5,624 nt of DNA, taken from contig JAIRSQ010000083.1 of NCBI GenBank assembly GCA_031255395.1, positions 1 through 5,624 of the forward strand, in the 5' to 3' direction. A program made the translations under genes and the position numbers. The notes under the pieces are model-generated. The model saw nothing but the letters and a program-made list of their open reading frames with translations, was not told the origin of the DNA and made no database searches. The number at the start of each line of letters is the position of its first letter. Positions within the stretch are counted from its first letter, which is position 1. This document shows positions 1-5,247 of the stretch, in pieces. Source of the DNA: Spirochaetaceae bacterium. GTDB taxonomy: Bacteria > Spirochaetota > Spirochaetia > Treponematales > Breznakiellaceae.

Positions 1-398
1 GACTTCTTTAAGCGCAGCGACAGAGCAGTGCCAAACGCTAACGGAAGTCCGTGTCCCAAAGACCCTGTTGTCCATTCAACGCCCGGAACCTGCGATGTTG
101 CAAGCCCGCCAAAAATTGAACCCGGCTTGCAATATGTGTGCAGCGCTTCCCTCTCGAAAAAACCAGCTTCGCACAGAGCGTTATACAGCGCGACAGCGGC
201 GTGTCCCTTGCTCAAAATGAAGCGGTCGCGCTCTTCCGCCTGCGGATTGGACGAGTCGTAGCGCAGTACGCCGCCAAAATACAGGGCGGTGATAATGTCT
301 ATGCACGACAAAGACGAGGCAACGTGCGTAGCCTCTATCCGCGCGGCTGTTCTGATAAACTTTTTGCGAATTTCAATCGCCTTCTCGTCAATATTCAT
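1..398 (-). CDS. Transketolase, N-terminal subunit (partial, 3' end beyond window)
   Basis: This gene reads leftward off the window edge; 132 complete codons are visible, about half of a usual ~270-residue N-terminal subunit. The family binds thiamine diphosphate (ThDP) and, with a separate C-terminal subunit, moves two-carbon units between sugar phosphates in the cytoplasm. Visible motifs are S-K-G-H-A at residues 63-67 (the ThDP-contacting histidine region) and P-G-V-E-W-T-T-G-S-L-G-H-G at 105-117, the start of the cofactor-binding segment. The first ATP-free segment reads T-H-V-A-S-S-L-S (24-31) where central-metabolism enzymes usually have G-H-P-G-G-S-L-S, so this may be a sugar-biosynthesis paralogue (inference). 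The ATG at 398 is chosen because AAGGA lies 9 nt upstream (408-412) and an in-frame TAA sits at 411-413. The start overlaps the stop of a possible leader ORF as ATGA. The C-terminal subunit gene is presumably just outside the window. Confidence 0.9.
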   Translation of the reverse strand, partial: MNIDEKAIEIRKKFIRTAARIEATHVASSLSCIDIITALYFGGVLRYDSSNPQAEERDRFILSKGHAAVALYNALCEAGFFEREALHTYCKPGSIFGGLATSQVPGVEWTTGSLGHGLPLAFGTALSLRLKK

Positions 399-586
399 TC
401 GCGCCCGTCCTTAGAACGAAAGCCTAAAACGGACGCTGACAGAAAACGCGGGTCTGTGGAAATAGTGGGGTTAGCGTTTAGAGGCGAAAAGTTTGATAGG
501 GGGGGGGGGGGGATAAATTTTAGCGCAAGTTTACAAAACGCGCCGCTTAAGGCGGCGTTGACGCCGCTATTATAATACAGTTGCAT
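395..586 (-). CDS. Possible 63-residue leader ORF with a C14 tract, overlapping the transketolase start
   Basis: I do not recognise this product and it has no clear domain. It begins with ATG at 586, 5 nt after a GGGAG ribosome binding site (592-596), and ends with TGA at 395-397, which overlaps the transketolase ATG in an ATGA junction typical of translational coupling. A run of 14 C on the coding strand (499-512) encodes four consecutive prolines. One base more or less would bring a stop within about 30 nt of the tract, so only the present length modulo 3 reaches the junction. The first third also overlaps two GC hairpins. It could be a true small gene, a regulatory leader whose translation matters more than its product, or part of an intergenic repeat that happens to be open. 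Overlap, RBS and promoter context favour a leader; the odd composition leaves it uncertain. Confidence 0.35.
   Translation of the reverse strand: MQLYYNSGVNAALSGAFCKLALKFIPPPPLSNFSPLNANPTISTDPRFLSASVLGFRSKDGRE
499..512. repeat. Homopolymer of 14 G (C on the minus strand)
   Basis: Fourteen uninterrupted G residues lie between A498 and A513. Tracts of this length slip readily in replication. In T. pallidum, poly-G tracts near tpr promoters vary in length and change expression. Here the tract is downstream of the predicted promoter and inside the possible leader ORF, so an effect on translation or transcript elongation is more likely than an effect on promoter spacing. The assembled length may itself be uncertain. 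Confidence 0.95.
541..567 (-). other. Two mutually exclusive GC hairpins in the transketolase leader
   Basis: Three 6-nt blocks alternate: CGCCGC at 541-546, GCGGCG at 552-557 and CGCCGC at 562-567. The middle block can pair perfectly with either neighbour, with loops of 5 nt (547-551) or 4 nt (558-561). On the minus-strand transcript the 552-567 hairpin forms first and the 541-557 hairpin is the alternative. Neither is followed by a U-tract, so a terminator is unlikely; control of translation or RNA stability is possible. Confidence 0.5.
571..576. promoter_or_regulatory. TATAAT box inside a TATTATAATA palindrome, no matching -35
   Basis: The palindrome TATTATAATA (568-577 region) gives a perfect -10 hexamer on both strands. 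I find no acceptable -35 at 16-18 nt on either strand, so promoter activity is doubtful. It sits just inside the start of the possible leader ORF. Confidence 0.15.
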
Positions 587-591
587 TTTTA

Positions 592-614
592 CTCCCGGCT
601 TTTATTCAAAAGCC
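592..614 (-). promoter_or_regulatory. 5' hairpin abutting a GGGAG ribosome binding site
   Basis: GGCTTTT (597-603) and AAAAGCC (608-614) form a perfect 7-bp stem with a 4-nt loop. On the minus-strand transcript the stem is followed at once by GGGAG (592-596) and, 5 nt later, the leader ORF ATG. With the predicted promoter the RNA would start only a few nucleotides before this stem, so it could act as a 5'-terminal stabiliser or modulate ribosome access. Confidence 0.45.
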
Positions 615-621
615 TAGCGTT

Positions 622-650
622 ATTTTCTATAGTGGCGTGTTTTTTGTCAA
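622..650 (-). promoter_or_regulatory. Predicted sigma-70-type promoter for the leader ORF and transketolase
   Basis: On the minus strand a perfect TTGACA -35 lies at 645-650. A -10 of GAAAAT (622-627, 4 of 6 matches) follows after 17 nt; an alternative TATAGA (626-631) would have a poor 13-nt spacer. Transcription would begin around 615, immediately ahead of the 597-614 hairpin. It is placed after trpC and its trailing hairpin, so it would give the transketolase gene its own transcription unit. Confidence 0.45.
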
Positions 651-661
651 CAGCGCTGTTG
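648..661. promoter_or_regulatory. 14-bp perfect palindrome overlapping the -35 box (possible operator)
   Basis: CAACAGCGCTGTTG is a perfect palindrome whose left end shares three bases with the minus-strand -35 hexamer at 645-650. Its size, symmetry and position suit a dimeric repressor site. No regulator gene in the window identifies the protein, so the operator role is inference. Confidence 0.35.
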
Positions 662-672
662 CGCCAACATTT

Positions 673-700
673 TAAGCCGGACGATACGGCTCATTTTTTT
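673..700. terminator. Hairpin after trpC, T-tract on the plus side
   Basis: AGCCG (675-679) pairs with CGGCT (687-691) across a 7-nt loop. On the minus transcript a G-U and a U-A pair extend the stem to 7 bp, placing it about 12 nt after the trpC stop, but no U-tract follows. In the plus direction the stem is followed by seven T (694-700), a better intrinsic terminator shape that would stop antisense transcription entering trpC. It may mark the trpC 3' end by position. Confidence 0.35.
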
Positions 701-704
701 ACTG

Positions 705-1511
705 TTAAACATAACGCCTTAGCGACATCAAGTAAGCCTTCTTGTCGGAGGAGCGCATCAAAGCCTCGCCTATGAGCGCAGCGTCTACGCCGCAATCGTT
801 AAGTGCCCTGACGTCGTCCGCGTTTTTTATACCGCTTTCAGCGACAAAAAGCACGTTTGCGGGAACGCGGGAACGCAGCCGCAAACTGAGGCCCAAATTA
901 ACTTCAAATGTCGCAAGGTCCCGGTTATTTACACCCACTATGCTTGCGCCGCACTGAAGCGCCGCGTCGACCTCCCGCTCGTCATGCGCCTCAACAAGAG
1001 CGGACATTCCCAGCTCATTTGCAATTTTGATAAAGACCGCCAGCGTTTTTTTATCCAAAAGTGCGCAAATTAGCAACACAGCGGACGCTCCAAGCAATTT
1101 TGCCTCGTAAATTTGGTAGGCATCCACAGTAAAATCTTTTCGAAGAACGGGAATCGACAATATTTTCGCCGTTTCACGAAGATAATCATCGCTTCCCATA
1201 AAAAAATCCGGCTCGGTGAGTACCGAAACAGCCGCCGCTTCGGCTTCCTCGTATTCTTTCGCTATATCAACGTATGGAAAGTCACGGGCTATTATTCCCT
1301 TTGACGGCGAAGCCCGCTTCAATTCGCAAATGAACGAGATACCGGGAGCAGAAATCGCTCTTTCAAAACTGCCCGTCTCCGCGCTCGCGAACAAAGCGGA
1401 AGGACTGCCGCAGAGAGCGTAAGCGTCAGCCTCAATTTTGTCTTCACAGCAAATCACCTTTTGCCTCTCGACACGTCTTCGTGTCACGGCGGCAATCTCG
1501 TCCAATATCAC
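705..1511 (-). CDS. trpC: Indole-3-glycerol phosphate synthase
   Basis: This cytoplasmic TIM-barrel enzyme closes the ring of carboxyphenylamino-deoxyribulose 5-phosphate to indole-3-glycerol phosphate in tryptophan synthesis. The catalytic set is complete by family pattern: Glu63 and Lys65 in C-E-L-K, the S-P-S-K-G phosphate loop (68-72), Lys125 in R-K-D-F, Glu174 in L-V-E-A-H, Asn195 in G-V-N-N-R-D-L and Ser226 in A-E-S-G-I. I chose the GTG start at 1511, giving 268 residues. It lies one base after the trpD stop, has AAGAAGG at 1517-1523 with 5-nt spacing, and gives the usual M-I-L-D-E-I opening. An ATG at 1562 would add 17 residues encoded inside trpD and lacks support. It is a stand-alone TrpC, not fused to TrpF, and it is co-transcribed and probably translationally coupled with trpD. 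It ends in TAA at 705-707. Confidence 0.96.
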   Translation of the reverse strand: MILDEIAAVTRRRVERQKVICCEDKIEADAYALCGSPSALFASAETGSFERAISAPGISFICELKRASPSKGIIARDFPYVDIAKEYEEAEAAAVSVLTEPDFFMGSDDYLRETAKILSIPVLRKDFTVDAYQIYEAKLLGASAVLLICALLDKKTLAVFIKIANELGMSALVEAHDEREVDAALQCGASIVGVNNRDLATFEVNLGLSLRLRSRVPANVLFVAESGIKNADDVRALNDCGVDAALIGEALMRSSDKKAYLMSLRRYV

Positions 1512-1512
1512 A

Positions 1513-2559
1513 TCAACCTTCTTCCATGTTATCAATATTGGAGAGGGCGATGAATTTTTCAAGCTGTCTTAACGCCTTGCCGCTGTCTATGGTTTCTTCC
1601 GCTATCTTGACCCCTTCCCGAATACTCGAAGCCCGCTTAGCTATATATATTGCGGCAGCGGAGTTCAACACGACCGCGTCCCGCTTGGGGCTTTTCTCGC
1701 CGCGCAGTATAGCCCGCGTGATTTCGGCATTTTTTTCGGGGTCGCCTCCTATAAGGTCGTCTTTTTTACATCTCTTAAAGCCAAAATGCTCCGGCTCTAT
1801 GACATAAGAACCGAAATAGCCGTTCCTAACCTCGCACACGCTGGTGGGCGCGCTCATAGATATTTCGTCAAAGCCGTCATGCCCGAACACGACTAACGCG
1901 TCCTTTACGCCTAATTTCGCCAGAACCCGCGCCATCGGCTCGATTAAACCAAGTTCGTAAACGCCCAAAAGTTGCATACTCGCGCCGGCGGGATTGGCAA
2001 GCGGCCCCAAGATGTTAAAAATCGTCCGAATTCCAAGTTCCTTGCGGACAGGAGCGACATATTTCATCGATAAATGGTAATTTTGGGCAAAAAGAAAGCA
2101 TAAACCTATCGTCTTTAGCAGATTAAGGCTGATATTTGGCGGAACCGCAATGTTTACTCCAAGCGCTTCAAACACATCGGCCGCGCCCGACTTGCTCGAA
2201 GCGGCCCGGTTGCCATGCTTTGCCACAGGAACACCGGCAGCCGATACAACAATGGCCGTCGTAGAAGAAATATTGAACGAATCGGAATGATCGCCGCCCG
2301 TCCCGACAATCTCCAGCACGTCAAACGGCAGTTTTTCCGCCGCGTCATGCAGGATACGGACGCAGTGCTTCCTCATACCCGCCGCTGCCGCGGTAATCTC
2401 ATCGATTGTCTCACCTTTCATGGACATAGCGGTAAGAAAAGCGGACATCTGTATGCCCGACGCCTTGCCCCCCATGATCTCGTCCATGACGGCATAACAC
2501 ATATCATAGGTCAGATTTTCCCGCTTAACCGCTCTGATTATCGCGTCATAAATCACCAT
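1513..2559 (-). CDS. trpD: Anthranilate phosphoribosyltransferase
   Basis: The enzyme transfers phosphoribose from PRPP to anthranilate, the second committed step of tryptophan synthesis, in the cytoplasm. Counting from the chosen start, signatures are the PRPP loop G-T-G-G-D (86-90), K-H-G-N-R (114-118) with S-S-K-S-G-A-A-D following (121-128), R-T-I-F-N-I-L-G-P-L (178-187) and the metal-binding D-E pair in G-F-D-E-I-S (231-232). The canonical S-V after K-H-G-N-R is A-A here, a mild variation. The start is set at ATG 2559 (348 residues) because GGAGG at 2565-2569 lies 5 nt upstream. An ATG at 2571 would place that same GGAGG inside the gene and has no ribosome binding site of its own. It is a stand-alone TrpD, not fused to TrpG. 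It leads the operon with trpC one base downstream; trpE, trpG, trpF, trpB and trpA are not in the window. Confidence 0.96.
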   Translation of the reverse strand: MVIYDAIIRAVKRENLTYDMCYAVMDEIMGGKASGIQMSAFLTAMSMKGETIDEITAAAAGMRKHCVRILHDAAEKLPFDVLEIVGTGGDHSDSFNISSTTAIVVSAAGVPVAKHGNRAASSKSGAADVFEALGVNIAVPPNISLNLLKTIGLCFLFAQNYHLSMKYVAPVRKELGIRTIFNILGPLANPAGASMQLLGVYELGLIEPMARVLAKLGVKDALVVFGHDGFDEISMSAPTSVCEVRNGYFGSYVIEPEHFGFKRCKKDDLIGGDPEKNAEITRAILRGEKSPKRDAVVLNSAAAIYIAKRASSIREGVKIAEETIDSGKALRQLEKFIALSNIDNMEEG

Positions 2560-2618
2560 AACATCCTCCATTTAGTTATACAGCAATGTATCTTTGCATA
2601 GAAACGCTGATTCGTCAA
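2560..2618 (-). promoter_or_regulatory. trpD upstream region: ribosome binding site and weak promoter candidate
   Basis: GGAGG at 2565-2569 decides the trpD start. A minus-strand TTGACG (-35-like) lies at 2613-2618, but the hexamer 17 nt on (AAAGAT) matches the -10 consensus at only three positions, so the promoter call is weak. A 7-codon open stretch between them contains no Trp codon, and I see no classic trp attenuator or Trp-rich leader peptide. Confidence 0.2.
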
Positions 2619-2655
2619 GAGCGCGGACAGCGGTTGCCAAAATCTTGTATCAAGC

Positions 2656-2713
2656 GAGCCTGTTTCAAAATTGATTGACTGTACACTAACGCGCACGGTT
2701 TTGGAACAGGCTC
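2656..2713. repeat. 15-bp inverted repeat with 28-nt spacer
   Basis: The left arm GAGCCTGTTTCAAAA (2656-2670) is the reverse complement of the right arm (2699-2713) at 14 of 15 positions; in plus-strand RNA the odd position is a G-U pair, so the stem is fully paired. The 28-nt spacer is large for a terminator and no T-tract follows. It lies between divergent trpD and the lipoprotein gene. Its form suits a dispersed REP- or MITE-like element, but only one copy is in the window. A regulatory hairpin is the alternative. Confidence 0.6.
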
Positions 2714-2734
2714 AAGTTCTATTTTGATTCCGCC

Positions 2735-2776
2735 GATAATAATTTTATGTTTTTTTTCCAAGGCATTGATGAAGGA
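2735..2776 (+). promoter_or_regulatory. Putative -10 box and ribosome binding site for the lipoprotein gene
   Basis: GATAAT at 2735-2740 matches the -10 consensus at five of six positions, but no good -35 precedes it at standard spacing. A T8 run lies at 2750-2757. GAAGGA at 2771-2776 with 8-nt spacing supports the ATG at 2785. Confidence 0.25.
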
Positions 2777-2784
2777 CAAACTTA

Positions 2785-3684
2785 ATGAAAAAATGTCTGC
2801 TTGCGACGCTTCTTGGAATTATATTGCTTGCGTCTTGTAAATCAAAGCCAAATACTATAAGTCCTGAATCTCTCCCGCGCCTTGCCGTGTTGCCGTTTAT
2901 AAGCGGAGACGCTATCGAAGACGATCTGGAGGAAACATTCGCGTGGCAGCTCGCAAATGTCCCCGAAATTCAGAAATTTTATCTTATCGTTCCGATAACT
3001 CCGCAAATCAGAAAAAACATAAAACAGGAACAGACATACAATTCAGCGTTTGAAGCCGGCACCGAGGTGTACGCCGATTTCGTCATGGTAACCTTTGTTA
3101 GATCTATCGGCAATCAGTGGTTTTTTTATATCATGATAATGAACGTTAAAACGAAGGAACTTATCACGGGAGATTGCAGAAAATTCGATTACCTTGACGA
3201 GATATCGCAGTGTCTTGCCTCGATGGTCACAAAAATGATGAATGTCGTCAGCCATAAAAAGCAAAATATGCCAAAACTCGCCGTTGATGTTTTTAAACTG
3301 CCACCGATAAATAACCTAAAACCGGACACGGCCACCGCACTGACTCAGATTCTGGCAAGCGAGATGGCAAATAACAGTATGTTCAGCATTTTTCCGCGCA
3401 CGGACAACATCGACATGGCGAGCATGGCTTACGAGAAGGAGCAAACATCTTCAAAAGACGCAGTTGTTGACACTTCATATTTAACTGCCGCCGAATATGT
3501 GTTAAGCTGCAAAATATCGTCCCTGACATCGCCGCCCGCGCCGCCGTTCGATATGCTTGGAGAAATATTGCTCATCGATAACAACCAGCTCATAGCGGGC
3601 AGCCATATTTCATTTGACGCCATCGAAGACGCGCCGGAATACATGGCAAAACTGGCCAAAGCGTTAAGCGGTTCCAGGCGATAA
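2785..3684 (+). CDS. Lipoprotein with two tandem LpoB/CsgG-like domains
   Basis: The 299-residue product begins with a lysine pair, a hydrophobic stretch (about 5-15) and a lipobox L-A-S-C with Cys18 as the predicted acylated residue, so it is probably anchored in a membrane and exposed to the periplasm or surface. The mature part has two related halves. Residues 30-150 open with L-P-R-L-A-V-L-P-F; residues 162-296 open with M-P-K-L-A-V. Each then shows a helix, an F-x-(I/L)-x-P-R/I-type strand, an E-Q near the middle, an A-(D/E)-(Y/F)-V strand and a closing (L/E)-I-x-G/A-G segment. The L-A-V-L-P-F opening and this order resemble the LpoB/CsgG/TolB-N type fold, where many treponemal lipoproteins have similar double domains. 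Exact partner or function is not evident. It appears to be monocistronic, ends in TAATAA, and converges with dxr 6 nt later. Confidence 0.85.
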   Translation: MKKCLLATLLGIILLASCKSKPNTISPESLPRLAVLPFISGDAIEDDLEETFAWQLANVPEIQKFYLIVPITPQIRKNIKQEQTYNSAFEAGTEVYADFVMVTFVRSIGNQWFFYIMIMNVKTKELITGDCRKFDYLDEISQCLASMVTKMMNVVSHKKQNMPKLAVDVFKLPPINNLKPDTATALTQILASEMANNSMFSIFPRTDNIDMASMAYEKEQTSSKDAVVDTSYLTAAEYVLSCKISSLTSPPAPPFDMLGEILLIDNNQLIAGSHISFDAIEDAPEYMAKLAKALSGSRR

Positions 3685-3690
3685 TAACGC

Positions 3691-4854
3691 TCAAACCTGC
3701 CGTTCAAGACCCTTAACCAGTGCTGCCGCGCTCTCTCGTGCCAGCCGGTCAGTATCCATGATCGCCTGCAAGTCACTCGCTTCTCCGCCCCATTCCTTAT
3801 TCAGTACTCTGCCGCATAACACGCTTATATCGGTGAACCCGATTTTCCCGCCAAGAAAAGCGTCCACGGCATATTCATTAGCGGCATTGTAGGCGATCGT
3901 GTACCGCTCGCCGGCACGAAGCGCGTGGTAAGCCATGCCAAGCATCGGGAACCGCTCAAAGTCCGGTTTTTCAAAAGTCAGATTAAGCCCTTCAAAATCC
4001 AGCACTCCCCACGCGGACCGCGCCATATCGGGATAGTGTAGGGCCTCGTGTATTGGCAACCGCATATCCGGCCAAGAAAGCTGGGCGTAAACCGCTCCGT
4101 CCGCCATGCGTACCATAGAATGAACTATGCTCTGCGGATGAACGACAACCTTTATTCTGTCCGCCTCGACAGAAAAAAGCCGTGCCGCCTCGATAACTTC
4201 AAGCCCTTTATTCGCCAGGCTGGCGGAATCTATCGTGATTTTCGCGCCCATATTCCACGTCGGGTGCGCGAGCGCGTCTTCCGGACGCGCTTTCTTAAGC
4301 CTGTCCGCATTCCACATACGAAACGGACCGCCTGACGCCGTAAGCAAAATTTCTTTTAACGCGTTTTTATCCCGAAAACGAAGCAGGTTAAACACTGCCG
4401 AATGTTCAGAATCCACCGGGATCACAGGCAGCGACCGTATGGCAGCGGTTTCCAGCACAAGGCGACCAGCCATAACCATGCTTTCCTTGTTCGCCAACGC
4501 CAGCGCGCTTCCCGCCTCAAGAGCCGCAAGAGACGGTCTTAAACCTGCCGCGCCGGAAATCCCGTTTAATGTCAGTTCTGCCCCCGCATCGTCAATCGCC
4601 GCAAGCAGGCCGTTATACCCGCTGTACACACGCCTCCTGTCAACGCCGAAAAATTCAAGCCTGTCCGTGCCCAACTGTCCCGAAAACGCTATCTTGGCAC
4701 TGGAAAATTCAGTAGCAAGCTCAAAAAGCGCGTCCGCATTGCTGTTCGCCGAAAATAATACAGGTTCAAAATGTTCTTTATCCGCCCGAATAACATCCAG
4801 CGCGCTTCTCCCTATAGAACCAGTGGCTCCAAGCACGGCAATCCGCTTCTTCAT
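3691..4854 (-). CDS. dxr: 1-deoxy-D-xylulose 5-phosphate reductoisomerase
   Basis: Dxr (IspC) converts deoxyxylulose 5-phosphate to methylerythritol 4-phosphate with NADPH and a divalent metal, the first committed MEP-pathway step and the target of fosmidomycin. The 387-residue product is close to the usual ~390-400. Visible are the NADPH-binding G-A-T-G-S-I-G (9-15), A-N-K-E-S (121-125), metal ligands Asp148, Glu150 and Glu219 in D-S-E-H-S and N-K-G-L-E, substrate residues Ser174, His197 (H-P-T-W-N-M-G), Ser210, Asn215 and Lys216, and H-P-Q-S-I-V-H-S-M-V (239-248). All family key residues seem present. The start M-K-K-R-I-A-V-L-G is standard. Unusually, no Shine-Dalgarno precedes it. It is not next to cdsA, uppS, frr or rseP, its common neighbours; upstream lies divergent hpf. 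Confidence 0.97.
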   Translation of the reverse strand: MKKRIAVLGATGSIGRSALDVIRADKEHFEPVLFSANSNADALFELATEFSSAKIAFSGQLGTDRLEFFGVDRRRVYSGYNGLLAAIDDAGAELTLNGISGAAGLRPSLAALEAGSALALANKESMVMAGRLVLETAAIRSLPVIPVDSEHSAVFNLLRFRDKNALKEILLTASGGPFRMWNADRLKKARPEDALAHPTWNMGAKITIDSASLANKGLEVIEAARLFSVEADRIKVVVHPQSIVHSMVRMADGAVYAQLSWPDMRLPIHEALHYPDMARSAWGVLDFEGLNLTFEKPDFERFPMLGMAYHALRAGERYTIAYNAANEYAVDAFLGGKIGFTDISVLCGRVLNKEWGGEASDLQAIMDTDRLARESAAALVKGLERQV

Positions 4855-4860
4855 AGTCTA

Positions 4861-4889
4861 ATGATGTCTCATAAAGAACACATCGTCAA
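4861..4889 (-). promoter_or_regulatory. Possible dxr promoter giving a leaderless mRNA
   Basis: On the minus strand TTGACG (4884-4889) and CATCAT (4861-4866, four of six -10 matches) are separated by 17 nt. The expected transcription start falls at or next to the dxr ATG at 4854, which fits the absence of a ribosome binding site. The -10 is weak, so this is a tentative call. Confidence 0.3.
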
Positions 4890-4911
4890 CATCTATCCAA
4901 AGTTAAGCCAT

Positions 4912-4946
4912 TATGATAGAATGGTGTATATTTTTTTCCTAGGAGG
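4912..4946 (+). promoter_or_regulatory. hpf upstream signals: -10-like boxes and a strong Shine-Dalgarno
   Basis: AGGAGG at 4941-4946 with 5-nt spacing is a near-perfect ribosome binding site and fixes the ATG at 4952. Two -10-like hexamers lie upstream, TATGAT (4912-4917) and TATATT (4927-4932), neither with a convincing -35. A T7 run (4931-4937) separates the latter from the Shine-Dalgarno. A poor -35 would be compatible with an alternative sigma factor or an activator, but that is not shown. Confidence 0.4.
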
Positions 4947-4951
4947 TTACT

Positions 4952-5245
4952 ATGAATGTAGAAATCAAAGCCATTCACTTTTCGCTTACAGACGATGAAA
5001 AAGCGTACATCGACAAAAAAATCACACGTATCCACAACGCGGAAAACCTGATCATTGATCTGTTAATAACCGTGACTAAGGACAGCAATACCTTTGTCGC
5101 TGACGTTACCGTAAATTTCAAATGGGGCGTATCCGCGCACATCAAAGAACAAGACTTCGACTTTTCCTCATCCATTGACAGAATGATAGACAGGCTGGAC
5201 ATAAAAATAACCAAAGAAAAAGAAAAGCATCAAAATAAACATTGA
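4952..5245 (+). CDS. hpf: Ribosome hibernation-promoting factor, short HPF/RaiA family
   Basis: The 97-residue product matches the single-domain HPF/RaiA (YfiA) family, which binds the 30S decoding region in slow growth, blocks tRNA and mRNA access and helps ribosomes dimerise or stay idle. It shows the family's beta-alpha-beta-beta-beta-alpha order: strand 1-10 with I-x-x-I-H-F, helix 14-30, three strands around 32-66, then the signature acidic-to-helix segment D-F-D-F-S-S-S-I-D-R-M-I-D-R-L (68-82) and a lysine-rich tail ending near K-E-K-E-K. It lacks the extra C-terminal dimerisation domain of long HPF, so it would need a partner for 100S formation. The ATG at 4952 follows a strong AGGAGG, suggesting high translation. 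It is divergent from dxr and followed 2 nt later by a large hairpin, so it is probably transcribed alone. RaiA and short HPF cannot be told apart here. Confidence 0.88.
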   Translation: MNVEIKAIHFSLTDDEKAYIDKKITRIHNAENLIIDLLITVTKDSNTFVADVTVNFKWGVSAHIKEQDFDFSSSIDRMIDRLDIKITKEKEKHQNKH

Positions 5246-5247
5246 CC

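Noticed and set aside
138..575. 145-codon plus-strand open frame across the poly-G region
   Set aside because: It is antisense to the well-supported transketolase start and depends on the G14 tract length; no ribosome binding site or recognisable domain.
581..775. Plus-strand frame with a hydrophobic N-terminal stretch, like a small membrane protein
   Set aside because: It starts at TTG without a ribosome binding site, crosses the minus-strand promoter, palindrome and hairpins, and runs into trpC antisense.
705..1562. Longer trpC starting at ATG 1562
   Set aside because: The added 17 residues overlap trpD and are not family-like; GTG 1511 has the ribosome binding site and the conserved opening.
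1513..2571. Longer trpD starting at ATG 2571
   Set aside because: The only good Shine-Dalgarno (2565-2569) lies inside that extension and points to ATG 2559.
2572..2784. trp leader peptide and attenuator upstream of trpD
   Set aside because: No Trp-codon run, no hairpin with a T-tract on the minus strand; the only short frame has no Trp and no ribosome binding site.
4235..4861. 208-codon plus-strand frame opposite dxr
   Set aside because: It is a shadow of the dxr coding frame with no ribosome binding site or domain; dxr has every family motif.
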